64,000 bases of DNA from Pseudoxanthomonas sp. SE1 (GCF_029542205.1 NZ_CP113783.1:2843001-2907000), one strand, 5' to 3'. Numbered from the stretch's first letter, positions 51,701 to 61,750 are shown. A program made the numbers and translations. Notes: generated by a model from the letters alone, not told the origin.

Positions 51701-53634
51701 GCGTCGAAGCGGTCATCGTGCGAGCGCAGCGCCTGCAGCACCTGCCAGACCACCTTGTACGTCTGGTTGTCGTTGAGCGCCTCGTGCGGCTCGACCCCGG
51801 CCGGGATGACCACCGGCAGCACCACGTAGCCGCGCTTCTTGCCGGGCGCATTGCGCATCACCCGGCCCACTGACTGCACCACGTCCACCTGCGAATTGCG
51901 CGGCGTCAGGAACAGCACGGCGTCCAGCGCCGGTACGTCCACGCCCTCGGATAGGCAACGCACATTGCTCAGCACGCGGCAGGTGTCTGGCGGCGTGGGC
52001 GCCTTCAGCCAGTCGAGCTTGGCTTCCTTCTCACTGGCGTTCATGCCGCCATCGACGTGCCGTGCCTCGCAGGTGAGTCGGGCGCCGTCTTCGATGTCTT
52101 CTGCGTCCTGGTAGGCCTCGACGACCTGCTGGAACATCCCCGAGATTTCCTTCGAGCTGACCTTATGGTTCTTGCCGCCCTTGCCAGGCTCGATCACCTG
52201 GCAGAAGGCCACCGCCCGCCTCATGGGCTCGGGCGTCTCGTTGCCGTCCTCGTGGATGCCCAGCTTGGCCAGTGCCTTCCAGCAGCCGACGATCTTGGCG
52301 GCGTCATCCACGCGCAGCGTGTTGTTCTCGTCCTTCAACAGGTTCTGCAGCTTGCGGTTGATGTGGCTCTCTTCCACCGCCAGCACGATGACCTTGTAGT
52401 CGACCAGCAGGCCACGCTTGACCGCCTCGGAGAAACTGATCAGGAACAACTGCTTGCCGTACCAGGCTTCGTTGTTCATGCCATAAGTGCGTGCCTTGTC
52501 CTGTTCGGCCTTGGCCTCGGCCTCGGCGCTGTAGATGCGTGGCGTGGCGGTCATGTACAGGCGCTTGGCGGCACGGATATAAGCCGCGTCATGCACACGC
52601 ACGAACGCACTTTCCTCCTCATCGCCTTCAAAGCTGACGCCGGTGGTGCGGTGGGCTTCGTCGCAGACGATCAGATCGAAGTCGGCCAGGCCCTGTTCCT
52701 GCGCGTTATGGATGACCCCGATGGAGTGGTAGGTGCTGAACACCACCGTCATGTGTTCGTCGTCGTGGCGCGCCGCCACGCCCAGCGCAAGACTCCTGGC
52801 ATTCGTGGTGGCCGGGTAACGCAGCTCGTGGGTAAAGGTCTGGACGGCGTCGTCCTCCTTGCGACCCTTCTTCTTGCCTACGTCGCTGTCCGAGCAGACC
52901 GCGAAGCTGTGCAGCGGCACATCGCTTTCCTGCGTCCACTCGGTCAACGTCTGCGACAGCAGCGACAGGCTGGGCACCAGGAACAACACGCGCTTGCCCT
53001 TGCCCGCCATCGCTTCGGCGATCTTGAGACTGGTAAAGGTCTTGCCGGTACCGCAGGCCATGATGAGCTTGCCGCGGTCCGCTTCCTTCAAGCCCGCCGT
53101 CACGGCGCGGAGCGCGGATTCCTGGTGCGCGCGCAGCGCCTTCTTCTCCTTCAGGACCGGCTTGGCCTTGGGCGTGTACTTCGCCCAATCAATCTGGCTT
53201 TCCTCAAGGTCGTGCAGGTCGATCTTGCTGACCGGCGGCTGCTGGTCCACCAAGGCATTCTCAGCGTGCTCGGACCAATGGTTGGTCGTGCTGACGATGA
53301 CGCGATGGGTGAACGGCTTGCGCCCGGACGCGGTAAAGAAGCTGTCGATATCCTTCTTCTGTAGCTTGTAGTCCGGGTCGTAGAACTTGCACTGGATGGC
53401 ATGGACATCGCCGGTACCATCGACTTCCGCCACCAGATCGATGCCGTCGTCCTTGGCATTGAAGCCGTGCTGGGGCGCCCATTCGGCCCAGGTGTAGACG
53501 CTGCTGTAGAGGTCACGGTAGGTGGCCTCGTTGCGCAGGTAGGCGAGGATCAGTTCCTCGAAGTAGGTGCCTTTCTCTCGTTCGGAAACGGCGGCGTTAC
53601 GGTAGGTCTGCAGCAGTTCCTGCAAGGCACTCAT
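48724..53634 (-). CDS. Type ISP restriction-modification enzyme, single chain (1636 aa)
   Basis: The domains follow the LlaGI/LlaBIII plan. N-terminal Mrr-like nuclease: DDGIDLVAEV, AIQCKFYD (Asp 66, Gln-Cys-Lys 81-83). Helicase: MACGTGKTF (Walker A, 193-199), VCDEAHRTTG (about 323) and QSVGRVMRN (about 590). A coupler follows, then an N6-adenine methyltransferase: HILDPFTGTGTF (motif I, about 911) and VGNPPYSVGQGD (NPPY, about 1020). The C-terminal ~400 residues should be the target-recognition domain. One strand of the site is methylated; unmethylated DNA is translocated and cut. The N-terminus is intact and the frame unbroken. Confidence 0.92.
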   Translation of the reverse strand: MSALQELLQTYRNAAVSEREKGTYFEELILAYLRNEATYRDLYSSVYTWAEWAPQHGFNAKDDGIDLVAEVDGTGDVHAIQCKFYDPDYKLQKKDIDSFFTASGRKPFTHRVIVSTTNHWSEHAENALVDQQPPVSKIDLHDLEESQIDWAKYTPKAKPVLKEKKALRAHQESALRAVTAGLKEADRGKLIMACGTGKTFTSLKIAEAMAGKGKRVLFLVPSLSLLSQTLTEWTQESDVPLHSFAVCSDSDVGKKKGRKEDDAVQTFTHELRYPATTNARSLALGVAARHDDEHMTVVFSTYHSIGVIHNAQEQGLADFDLIVCDEAHRTTGVSFEGDEEESAFVRVHDAAYIRAAKRLYMTATPRIYSAEAEAKAEQDKARTYGMNNEAWYGKQLFLISFSEAVKRGLLVDYKVIVLAVEESHINRKLQNLLKDENNTLRVDDAAKIVGCWKALAKLGIHEDGNETPEPMRRAVAFCQVIEPGKGGKNHKVSSKEISGMFQQVVEAYQDAEDIEDGARLTCEARHVDGGMNASEKEAKLDWLKAPTPPDTCRVLSNVRCLSEGVDVPALDAVLFLTPRNSQVDVVQSVGRVMRNAPGKKRGYVVLPVVIPAGVEPHEALNDNQTYKVVWQVLQALRSHDDRFDAMVNKLDLVGPDRSKMEVIAIADNVQRKTAKLVSKADKAKGKYSIGETPADYKAQVQGEFEFEVGEIERALYAKVVDKCGNRRHWEQWADDIAKIAQTHIDRIKAVLEDEGQPKARAAFEAFAGELRDDLNDKVTDGEIIEMLAQHLITKPVFEALFADYSFASHNPMSQAMQQVLDVLEAENLQKESSTLQEFYASVKLRAEGIDNATGKQKIIVELYDKFFRNAFPKMTERLGIVYTPVEVVDFILHSVNHLLQQEFGQTLGSKGVHILDPFTGTGTFITRLLQSGLIKPEELAHKYKHEIHANELVLLAYYIAAINIEATYHGLVGGDYVPFEGILLTDTFQMYEKDDLVDALLVDNSKRRRRQKKLDIRVIVGNPPYSVGQGDANANNANVAYPGLDARIRDTYAARSDANNKNALYDSYIRAIRWASDRIGDAGIIGFVTNAGFVEANTADGLRKCLAEEFSDIYVFHLRGNQRTSGEASRKEGGKIFGSGSRAPIAISLLVKNPNASEQGRIFFHDIGDHLSRETKLERIERYGSVGGISSDAWRKISPDQHGDWLKQRDGGFNRFAMLGDKKGGGQKLFDNYSGGVQTNRDAWVFNFSKAALERNMARMIEKYECELARFNEAFPVGDRSVREAAAPGFLDADAAFISWSRSLRSDVVKNKRHVMDYERLNVATYRPFTKSWMYFDRRLNEMVLQMPKLFPCAGASNLIITFKERWGGDGHFALITDAILEQQTDGGAQCFPLYLYDEASLESDESLFAARSADGPRRRDAITDAGLAHFTSAYPGEAISKEDLFYYIYGILHSPDYRERYADNLSKELPRIPRVRRAEDFWHFSKAGRALADLHLNYETVDKYPLTLQAKGPLTDADYRVEKMKFAKRKDPETGKSVNDRTTVIYNTKITLTGIPDAAWDYMVNGKAALDWVMERQAVRVDKASGIVNDANDWAIETMGNPKYPLELFQRVITVSLETQKIVNALPPLDIREDG

Positions 53635-53746
53635 GCGGTGGCGCTCCCTGTGTTCTCGGTTCGCCGTCTACGCGGCGTGAATTACCGAGATTCTGGCACA
53701 GGAGGCAGGTTGGGATGGCGCCGACAGTAGGCGCATGTACCGCCAC

Positions 53747-54049
53747 TCAATCCCTCAACACCAACGCCGGATTCTCATCAATCGTCCCATCCTCATTGAC
53801 CACCACGTAGCGGCCTTCACGGTTGAACAGCACGGGGATTGGCGTCTTGAACAAGGGGCGGCGGACGAACTTCAGACGCCAGTGGAAGGTTTCCATGGTG
53901 TGGATGGTGGCCTGCTGCTGCGGGGTGAGGCCGGCCAGCAGCGTGGCGTCGTCCATCTTCGGCGCGCCCTTGCGGCGCTCCGGCGTGCGGGGAGAGGTGC
54001 CCGGAGTGTCCGGGTCGGGCGTGTCGCGGGGGCGATGGGGATCCGTCAT
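53747..54049 (-). CDS. Small protein, paralogue 1 (100 aa)
   Basis: From ATG 54049: a Pro/Asp-rich start (TDPHRPRDTPDPDTPGTSPR), then LTPQQQATIHTMETFHWRLK, FVRRPLFKTPIPVLFNREGR and VVVNEDGTIDENPALVLRD. The second half resembles the gene at 54359-54679 closely, so the two are paralogues. Predicted as a short alpha/beta domain. I do not recognise a family. High GC suggests core genome. Confidence 0.7.
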   Translation of the reverse strand: MTDPHRPRDTPDPDTPGTSPRTPERRKGAPKMDDATLLAGLTPQQQATIHTMETFHWRLKFVRRPLFKTPIPVLFNREGRYVVVNEDGTIDENPALVLRD

Positions 54050-54289
54050 CCGGTCGGGGGCTCCTGATGGCGTGGAACGAAAGCAGCCCGCCGTCGGTGA
54101 CGGCAGGTGCCCTACCTTGTATCGGCCCGGTTCAAGGAAACGTGAGGGTGGTGTTGGGGCGTGGGGGAGGCGTTCAGGGTGCGGGTTGCATCGCGCTCGT
54201 CCCTCATCCGCCTTCGGCACCCACCCCGGCCGGGCGAAGCACGCCCGGCGTTCCGACGATCGCGCGGCATGCCGCGCAAGCAGATCGTC

Positions 54290-54350
54290 TTCACCCCCGC
54301 CTAGCGGGGAGAAGGAGAAGCGTTGTCCCGCCTCGCGGGGAGAAGGAACC
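54290..54350. repeat. GC-rich tandem intergenic repeat
   Basis: Units of the form CGCCT-GCGGGGAGAAGGA occur twice here (54299-54318, 54330-54349) and again at 54867-54940. Such TCTCCCCGC-type hairpins are a known kind of short repeat in xanthomonad genomes, and mark chromosomal, not recently acquired, DNA. No gene. Confidence 0.55.
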
Positions 54351-54358
54351 GCCGCGCG

Positions 54359-54679
54359 TCAGGCGCGCAGGACGAGCGTGGGGGTTTCGTTGAGGGTGCC
54401 GTCTTCTTCGATCACCACATGACGCGTTGCGTCACGGTCGAACAACACCGGGATGGGCGCACAGAACAGCGGACGACGCACGAAGGCCAGGCGCCACTGG
54501 AAGATTTCCAGCGCTTCCAGCGTCATCAACTGCGCGGGCGTGAGGCCCACGCGCAACGCGGCGGCATCCTGCGCGGCGGTGGTCTTGCGGCGCTCGGACG
54601 CGCGCGGCGCCGCCGCCTTGGGGGCGGTGGCCTGCCAGGGGCCGGTGATGACGGAAGCGTGGGCGGCGTTGCGATGCAT
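54359..54679 (-). CDS. Small protein, paralogue 2 (106 aa)
   Basis: From ATG 54679 (HRNAAHASVITGPWQATAPK) or an earlier ATG at 54706. The latter half, LTPAQLMTLEALEIFQWRLA, FVRRPLFCAPIPVLFDRDAT and VVIEEDGTLNETPTLVLRA, matches the protein at 53747. Both have W-R-L-x-FVRRPLF and PIPVLF. They lie in tandem with repeat-rich DNA between. Function unknown. Confidence 0.68.
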   Translation of the reverse strand: MHRNAAHASVITGPWQATAPKAAAPRASERRKTTAAQDAAALRVGLTPAQLMTLEALEIFQWRLAFVRRPLFCAPIPVLFDRDATRHVVIEEDGTLNETPTLVLRA

Positions 54680-54791
54680 GGGGGCTCCAACAAATTCGGG
54701 TGACATCTGCTGCTACTAACGGCCACGGGCGGCCGCTATTTAGGGTGGTGATGACCTTGCAAGGCGTGTGCCGGAATGGGGGCGCGCAAGA

Positions 54792-54818
54792 AAAAAGCCC
54801 CGCGGGAGCGGGGCTTTT
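54792..54818. terminator. Rho-independent terminator after purA
   Basis: AAAAAGCCCCGC-GGGA-GCGGGGCTTTT. It is bidirectional in form and ends the purA transcript on the minus strand, ~135 bp past its stop. Confidence 0.8.
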
Positions 54819-54839
54819 CTGGTGGGGATGGATCGCGCT

Positions 54840-54945
54840 TGCCCCTCATCCGCCCTTCGGGCACCTTCTCCCCGCTTGCGGGGAGAAGGAAAGGCAGCCT
54901 CCCGCCTCGCGGGGAGAAGGAGAGCATGCGCCCGCGTTGCGGGGG
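54840..54945. repeat. GC-rich tandem intergenic repeat
   Basis: Several TTGCGGGGAGAAGGA / CTCGCGGGGAGAAGGA units lie between the terminator and purA's stop. Similar to 54290-54350. No gene is seen here. Confidence 0.5.
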
Positions 54946-54952
54946 GAATCCC

Positions 54953-56443
<1,491 letters not shown>

Positions 56444-56466
56444 CTACCCTGCCCCGGCACTTCCGT

Positions 56467-56652
56467 TCATCGCTTCAACACCCACAGGAACGTCAGCCCG
56501 AAGATCAGGATGAAGCCGCCGACCGCGCGCACCTGGCCGTCGGACATCTGCAGCAGTTGCAGCACGGCGCGCTTCCACCCGGCGGGAATGGCGAACAGCA
56601 CCAGGCCTTCGAGGATGGCGACGAGGCACAGGGCGGACCAGAGGTCGGACAT
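56467..56652 (-). CDS. DUF2065 small membrane protein (61 aa)
   Basis: From ATG 56652: MSDLWSALCLVAILEGLVLF and VGGFILIFGLTFLWVLKR give two membrane helices, the DUF2065 pattern. It almost always sits between hflC and purA in gammaproteobacteria, as it does here. It may act with the HflKC complex in the inner membrane, but no activity is established. Confidence 0.9.
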   Translation of the reverse strand: MSDLWSALCLVAILEGLVLFAIPAGWKRAVLQLLQMSDGQVRAVGGFILIFGLTFLWVLKR

Positions 56653-56746
56653 GGACGGATTCCCGGCCCCGCGACCAAGCGCAGGGCGATGAAAGACAGA
56701 GGGCTGAAACGGCACCGGCCGCCCTGGGGCGGCCGGTGGTAGAGGC

Positions 56747-57610
56747 TCAGCGATCGCTGCGCATGTACTGGAGGAAGGGGTCGTCCTTGTCCAGCACGAT
56801 CACGCCCTGCCCGTCCTTGAACGAGACGCGGTAGGCCTCCAGGCTGCGCTGGAAGGCGTAGAACGCGGGGTCGCGGTTGGCGGCCACGCCGTACAGGCGG
56901 GCGGCTTCGGCATCGCCTTCGCCGCGCAGCTTCTGCGCATCGCGCTCGGCTTCGGCCAGCAGCACCGCGACGTCACGCTGGGCCTGCGCCTGCACGATCC
57001 GCGCCTGCTCGGCACCCTGCGCGCGCAGGGCGCTCGCCACCTGCGTGCGTTCGGCGCGCATGCGGTTGTAGACCTGGTCGATGACTTCGCTGTCGGTGGG
57101 CAGGTCGATCTGCTTGAAGCGGATGTCCACCACCTGCATGCCCAGGTTCTTGGCGCCGGCATTGATGCCGGGCAGCTGCTTCTCGATCAGTTCGTTGCGG
57201 TTGCCCGACACCAGCTGGGTCAGCGTGCGCGAGTTGATCTCGTTGCGCAGCGATTCCTTGATGATGGGCGCCAGGCGCTCGGTGGCCAGTTCGGCCTGGC
57301 CGCCGGTGGCGCGGTAGAAGTCCGCCGCGTTGACGATGAAGCCGATGGCGATGAAGTCGACGCTGACATCCTTGCGCTCGGAGGTCAGCGAGCGTTCCGG
57401 CGGGAACTCGTTGGCGGTGAAGCGGCGATCGAACACGCGCGCGGTTTCCAGCAGCGGCAGCTTGAAATGCAGGCCGGGGCCGATCTCGCTGCGCACCACG
57501 CGACCCAGGTTGAGCACCAGGCCCACCTGCCCTTCGCGCACCACGTAGACCGAGCCCATCAGGCCCAGCAGGACGGCCACGACGATACCGACGATCAGGG
57601 AATTCCTCAT
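56747..57610 (-). CDS. hflC: HflC, subunit of the HflKC complex (287 aa)
   Basis: One membrane helix at the N-terminus (SLIVGIVVAVLLGLMGSVYV) anchors a periplasmic SPFH/band-7 domain: VREGQVGLVLNLGRVVRSEI, RRFTANEFPPERSLTSERKD, FIVNAADFYRATGG. A helical coiled coil rich in Ala, Gln, Glu and Arg follows (VAVLLAEAERDAQKLRGEGD). With HflK it forms a large cage around FtsH in the inner membrane and tunes proteolysis. Its start overlaps the hflK stop by 4 bp. Confidence 0.97.
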   Translation of the reverse strand: MRNSLIVGIVVAVLLGLMGSVYVVREGQVGLVLNLGRVVRSEIGPGLHFKLPLLETARVFDRRFTANEFPPERSLTSERKDVSVDFIAIGFIVNAADFYRATGGQAELATERLAPIIKESLRNEINSRTLTQLVSGNRNELIEKQLPGINAGAKNLGMQVVDIRFKQIDLPTDSEVIDQVYNRMRAERTQVASALRAQGAEQARIVQAQAQRDVAVLLAEAERDAQKLRGEGDAEAARLYGVAANRDPAFYAFQRSLEAYRVSFKDGQGVIVLDKDDPFLQYMRSDR

Positions 57611-58743
57611 GGCTGCGCCTCCTCACGGCCGGCCGGGCGCGGTGAGCGCACCGCATTGCGGGAACTGGACGGGGTGCTTTCCACGGGCGGCATCATTTCG
57701 GTGGGAATCACGCCCGCGGGCAGCTGGCCGGAGGACGAGCCCGCGGCGTTGCCCATGGGCACGTAGATCAGCTGGCGGCTGTCGCCACCGACCACCTTGC
57801 GGTTGTCGGCCAGCACCTGTTGCACGGTATCCAGCCACAGGCGCTTGCGGGTGACTTCGGGGGCGTTGCGGTATTCGTCCAGCAGCAGGCTGAAGCGGGT
57901 CGCGTCACCGGTCGCCTTGGCGATGGCGGCGGTCTTGTAGCCTTCGGCCTGGGTACGGATCTGCTGCGCGTCGCCGCGCGCCTCGGGCACGATCTTGGCC
58001 GCGACAGCGCGTGCCTGCGACACCAGGCGCTCGTTCTCCTGCTGCGCGCTGTTGACCTCGTCGAACGCCGGCTTGACGGCTTCCGGCGGGCGGGCGTCCT
58101 GCAGGCTCAGCTCGGTGACGACCAGGCCGGTGCGGTACGCCTCCAGCGAGGCCTGCAGCGCGGTGCCGGCGGTGGCCGACAGCGGGCCGCGGTTGTTGAG
58201 CGCGGCGTCCAGGTCGGAACGGCCGATCACTTCGCGCACCGCGCTCTGCGCGGTCTGCTCCAGCACGCGGGTGGCGTCGGTGGTGCCGAACAGGAACAGC
58301 TTGGGATCGCCCACGCGGTACTGCACGTTGAACGACACGGTGATGATGTTCTCGTCACGCGTCAGCACCGGCAGGCTGTTGCTGAAGGTGCGCACGCCGG
58401 TGGCGTTGACCTTGGTGACGCTTTCGATGGGCCAGGGGAACTTGAAGTTCGGGCCGGGCTGCATGGTGCGCACGTACTGGCCGAAGCGCAGCACGACGCC
58501 GCGGTCCTGTTCGCCGATCAGCTGGAAGCTGGAGAACAGCACCAGGATGCCCACGCCCAGCAGCACCCAGCGCAGCGGATTGCCGCCACCGCCGAAGCCG
58601 CCGAACAGGCCGCGCAGGCGGTCGAGTACGTCGCCGATGCCACCGCCTCCCTGCGGGGTGCGCGGCTTCCAGTTGTTGTTCCGGTTGCCGTTGTTGCCAG
58701 ATCCGCCGCCGCCACTGCCAGGGGTGTTCCAGGCCATGCCCAC
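57607..58743 (-). CDS. hflK: HflK, subunit of the HflKC complex (378 aa)
   Basis: A Gly/Asn-rich cytosolic N-terminus (GSGGGGSGNNGNRNNNWK) precedes a membrane helix (LRWVLLGVGILVLFSSFQL) and an SPFH domain (GEQDRGVVLRFGQYVRTMQ; NIITVSFNVQYRVGDPKLF; EVIGRSDLDAALNNRG). A long coiled coil and a disordered Pro/Ser/Arg tail follow. It pairs with HflC downstream (4 bp overlap). A second in-frame ATG (MAWNTPG) two codons in is also possible. Located in the inner membrane. Confidence 0.97.
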   Translation of the reverse strand: MGMAWNTPGSGGGGSGNNGNRNNNWKPRTPQGGGGIGDVLDRLRGLFGGFGGGGNPLRWVLLGVGILVLFSSFQLIGEQDRGVVLRFGQYVRTMQPGPNFKFPWPIESVTKVNATGVRTFSNSLPVLTRDENIITVSFNVQYRVGDPKLFLFGTTDATRVLEQTAQSAVREVIGRSDLDAALNNRGPLSATAGTALQASLEAYRTGLVVTELSLQDARPPEAVKPAFDEVNSAQQENERLVSQARAVAAKIVPEARGDAQQIRTQAEGYKTAAIAKATGDATRFSLLLDEYRNAPEVTRKRLWLDTVQQVLADNRKVVGGDSRQLIYVPMGNAAGSSSGQLPAGVIPTEMMPPVESTPSSSRNAVRSPRPAGREEAQP

Positions 58744-58844
58744 TCCGTATTGAAAGATTCGCGCGGCCGGGGCCCACGCAGGTTTCGATTCTACTAGATA
58801 GGGGCGGCCCGGCCGGGAGGCAAGGCCGGGAGGTCATGCCCCCG

Positions 58845-58950
58845 CCCCGCTCTCCTGTGGGAGCGACGTAAGTCGCGAACGGGCCACGCCAATCTTGCGG
58901 GTTTGCCGGGGAAGAGCTTCGCGACTTACGTCGCTCCCACATCCACACCC
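58845..58950. repeat. REP-like palindrome between hflX and hflK
   Basis: GTGGGAGCGACGTAAGTCGC (58857-58876) is mirrored by GCGACTTACGTCGCTCCCAC (58921-58940). This is a widespread short repeat in xanthomonad and related genomes. It may stabilise or attenuate the hflX-hflK transcript. It is separate from the 62748-62833 copy. Confidence 0.7.
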
Positions 58951-58972
58951 ACAACCGCGGGACCCGCCATCC

Positions 58973-60313
58973 CTACTGCCAGTCTTCCCGCTCCACCTTC
59001 GGCAGCAGCGCCTCCAGCGGATGCCCGCCGGCTTGCGAGGCCAAGCGCTGCGCGTCGGCCAGGGCCAGGTCGAGGGTGACGCGCCAGCCGTTCTCTTCGA
59101 AATCCTCTGCCAGCACCGCGCCCAGCGCATGCAGGCGCGAGCGCAGGCGCGCGGAGTTCGCCGGCAGGTGCAGTTCGCCGCGCACGCGCTGGAAGCCCAG
59201 TCGCTGCGCCAGCGCGCCCTTCAGCAGGTCGATGCCGACGCCGTCGCGTGCGGACAGCCAGACGCGCTCGCGGCCCATGCCGGCGCTGGGGGCGTCGCCT
59301 TCGTCTACACCGGGATCGGGCTGGTCGTGGCGCGGTTCGGCGCCTTCGATGCGGTCGATCTTGTTGAACACCAGCATCTGCGGCAGGTCGCCAGCGCCGA
59401 TTTCCTGCAGCACCTCGTCGACCTGCGCGATGCGTTCCTCGCGGTGCGGGTCGGCGGCGTCGATGACGTGCAGCAGCAGGTCGGCTTCGCGCGCTTCGCT
59501 CAGGGTGGAGCGGAAGGCGGCGACCAGTTCGTGCGGCAGGTCGCGCACGAAGCCCACGGTATCGGCCAGCACCACCGCGCCGCCCGGCAGGTCGATGCGG
59601 CGCACGGTGGGGTCCAGCGTGGCGAACAGTTGGTCTGCGGCGTAGGCCTCGGCGCCGGTCAGTACGTTGAACAGGGTGGATTTGCCGGCGTTGGTGTAAC
59701 CCACCAGCGCGACGCGCGGCAGTTCGCTGCGCACGCGGGCACGGCGCATCTGGGTGCGCTGCACTTCCACTTTTTCCAGCCGCTTCTGCAGTTGTTCGAC
59801 GCGCTTCTGCAGCAGGCGGCGGTCGGTTTCCAGCTGGGTTTCGCCGGGGCCGCGCAGGCCGATGGAACCGCCGCGCTGGCGCTCCAGGTGGGTCCAGCCG
59901 CGGATCAGTCGCGTGGCCATGTGGCGCAGCTGCGCCAGTTCCACCTGCAGCTTGCCCTCGTGGCTGCGCGCACGCTGCGCGAAGATGTCCAGGATCAGCC
60001 CCGTGCGGTCCAGCACGCGGCGCTGCAGGAGTTTTTCCAGGTTGCGTTCCTGGCCCGGCGACAGCGGGAAGTTGACCAGGATGAGGTCGGCGCCGGTGGC
60101 ATCGGCGGCGGCCTTCACTTCCTCCAGCTTGCCGCTGCCGATCAGCGTGGAGGGATTGGGACGGTCGATGCGCGCCGTCAGCAGCGCGGCGACGGTCGCG
60201 CCGGCCGAACGTGCGAGATCGCTGAACTCTTCGGTGAGGCCGTCGTCGGGACGGCCGCCGGCATGCGGCTGGATCAGCAGCGCATGCTCGCCCTTGCGGG
60301 ATCTTTCAAACAA
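58973..60313 (-). CDS. hflX: GTPase HflX (446 aa)
   Basis: A ribosome-associated GTPase that rescues stalled or heat-damaged 70S ribosomes. The N-terminal HflX domain (KLEEVKAAADATGADLILVN, LSPGQERNLEKLLQRRVLDR) leads to a coiled region (QLQKRLEKVEVQRTQMRRA) and the G domain: GYTNAGKST, VLADTVGFVRDLPHEL, NKIDRIEG. The C-terminal ~100 residues are longer than in some homologues. It starts 35 bp after hfq. The start at 60313 (MFERSRKGEHALLI) is the only good one. Confidence 0.97.
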   Translation of the reverse strand: MFERSRKGEHALLIQPHAGGRPDDGLTEEFSDLARSAGATVAALLTARIDRPNPSTLIGSGKLEEVKAAADATGADLILVNFPLSPGQERNLEKLLQRRVLDRTGLILDIFAQRARSHEGKLQVELAQLRHMATRLIRGWTHLERQRGGSIGLRGPGETQLETDRRLLQKRVEQLQKRLEKVEVQRTQMRRARVRSELPRVALVGYTNAGKSTLFNVLTGAEAYAADQLFATLDPTVRRIDLPGGAVVLADTVGFVRDLPHELVAAFRSTLSEAREADLLLHVIDAADPHREERIAQVDEVLQEIGAGDLPQMLVFNKIDRIEGAEPRHDQPDPGVDEGDAPSAGMGRERVWLSARDGVGIDLLKGALAQRLGFQRVRGELHLPANSARLRSRLHALGAVLAEDFEENGWRVTLDLALADAQRLASQAGGHPLEALLPKVEREDWQ

Positions 60314-60347
60314 TGGGGTCGTGCCTCTTCAATCGAGGCACGCATTA

Positions 60348-60626
60348 TCACGCGGTTTCGTCGTCGCCGCCTTCGGCGTCTTCGTCACCCTGCTGCACGT
60401 AGCCGCCGCCCGGCCCCACGCGCACGTTGCGCGCCGGCACCACGGTGGAAATGGCGTGCTTGTAGACCATCTGGCTGACCGTGTTGCGCAGCAGGACCAC
60501 GAACTGGTCGAAGGATTCGATGGTGCCCTGCAGCTTGATGCCGTTGACCAGGTAGACCGACACCGGGACGCGCTCGCGCCGCAGTGCATTCAGGAAAGGA
60601 TCCTGCAGGGATTGCCCCTTGGACAT
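60348..60626 (-). CDS. hfq: RNA chaperone Hfq (92 aa)
   Basis: The Sm fold is intact: [40 protein letters not shown] (Sm1) and [20 protein letters not shown] (Sm2, with the YKHAI uridine pocket). A Gly-rich, acidic tail follows ([18 protein letters not shown]). As a hexamer it joins small RNAs with messenger RNAs. The gene lies between miaA and hflX, the standard place. The 170 bp upstream hold a hairpin (60711-60730) that could affect its expression. Confidence 0.98.
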   Translation of the reverse strand: MSKGQSLQDPFLNALRRERVPVSVYLVNGIKLQGTIESFDQFVVLLRNTVSQMVYKHAISTVVPARNVRVGPGGGYVQQGDEDAEGGDDETA

Positions 60627-60710
60627 GACGTACTCCCGCCTTGCGTTCTTATAGTTAGGTATGTGGTGCCGTGCCGGGCCGACGAACTGCTCCCCTGTCG
60701 TCCCGGAGCC

Positions 60711-60730
60711 CCGATGTTACACAACATCGG
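60711..60730. promoter_or_regulatory. Hairpin between miaA and hfq
   Basis: CCGATGTT-ACAC-AACATCGG is an 8-bp perfect stem between the miaA stop (60800) and hfq start (60626). No T-run follows, so a terminator is less likely than a structure in the hfq leader or an RNA-processing site. Confidence 0.5.
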
Positions 60731-60799
60731 CCCGGCGGGGCGTTGCCAAGTCAGGCAACGGGTCCCAATTCCGGACAATGTGGCCCAAACGGCCCACGA

Positions 60800-61750
60800 T
60801 CACGGCAGGAACAGGGCCAGTGCGTCGTCCAGGCGGGCGCGATCGGTGGCCGGATCGAACCAGCGTGCGTCCAGTTCTCCGCGCAACCAGGTCAGCTGGC
60901 GCTTGGCGAGCTGGCGGGTGGCGGCGATGGCGCGCTCGCGGAAGGTCGCCGCATCGCCCTGGCCGTCGAGGTACTCCCACGCCTGGCGATAGCCCACGGC
61001 ACGCACTGCGGGCAGATCGAGGGGCGCGGCGACGGCCTGCATGGCGGGCAGTGCGCGCAGGCGGTGGACCTCGTCGAGGAAGCCCTGTTCGAGCATCAGG
61101 TCGAAGCGACGCGCGATGCGCTCATGCAGCACGGTGCGGTCGGCCGGTGCGAGTACCAGCTTCAGCACGCGGAACGGCAGGCGCATGCCGCGTGCTTCGC
61201 GCTGCCACTGGCTGATGGGCTTGCCGGTGAGCCGGTACACCTCCAGCGCACGCTGGATGCGCTGCGGGTCGGTGGCATGGATGCGCGCGGCGGCGGCGGG
61301 ATCGACCTGGGCCAGCGCCGCATGCAGGGTCGGCCAGCCCTGCGCTTGCGCTTCTGCGGTGATGCCGGCGCGCAATGCGGTGTCTGCCGCCGGCATGGCG
61401 GCCAACCCTTCGAGCAGGGCCTGGAAGTAGAGTCCCGTGCCGCCTGCGAGGATCGGCAATCGTCCGCGCGATGCGATGCCGTCCAGCGCGCCGCGTGCGT
61501 CCTGCGCGAACTCGGCGGCGGAATACGCCTGCCACGGGTCACGCACGTCCAGCAGGTGATGCGACACGCATGCCTGCTCTTCCGCCGTGGGTTTGGCCGC
61601 GCCGATGTCGAGGCCGCGATAGACCAATGCCGAATCGACGCTGACGATCTCGCCATTGAAACGTTGCGCCACTTCCAGCGCGAACGCGGTCTTGCCCGAC
61701 GCGGTCGGGCCCATGATGGCGATGGCGAGGGGACGGGCATCGAGCGGCAT
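60800..61750 (-). CDS. miaA: tRNA dimethylallyltransferase MiaA (316 aa)
   Basis: It adds a dimethylallyl group to A37 of tRNAs that read U-starting codons. Seen here: [19 protein letters not shown] (P-loop), [75 protein letters not shown] and [11 protein letters not shown]. The usual DSxQVYRxMDIGTAKP is here [16 protein letters not shown], a minor change. From ATG 61750 the length is usual. It is next to hfq, the standard order. Confidence 0.97.
   Translation of the reverse strand: MPLDARPLAIAIMGPTASGKTAFALEVAQRFNGEIVSVDSALVYRGLDIGAAKPTAEEQACVSHHLLDVRDPWQAYSAAEFAQDARGALDGIASRGRLPILAGGTGLYFQALLEGLAAMPAADTALRAGITAEAQAQGWPTLHAALAQVDPAAAARIHATDPQRIQRALEVYRLTGKPISQWQREARGMRLPFRVLKLVLAPADRTVLHERIARRFDLMLEQGFLDEVHRLRALPAMQAVAAPLDLPAVRAVGYRQAWEYLDGQGDAATFRERAIAATRQLAKRQLTWLRGELDARWFDPATDRARLDDALALFLP

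Noticed and set aside
50125..53364. Long plus-strand ORFs antisense to the Type ISP gene
   Set aside because: Shadows of the minus-strand gene, whose nuclease, helicase and methyltransferase motifs are intact.
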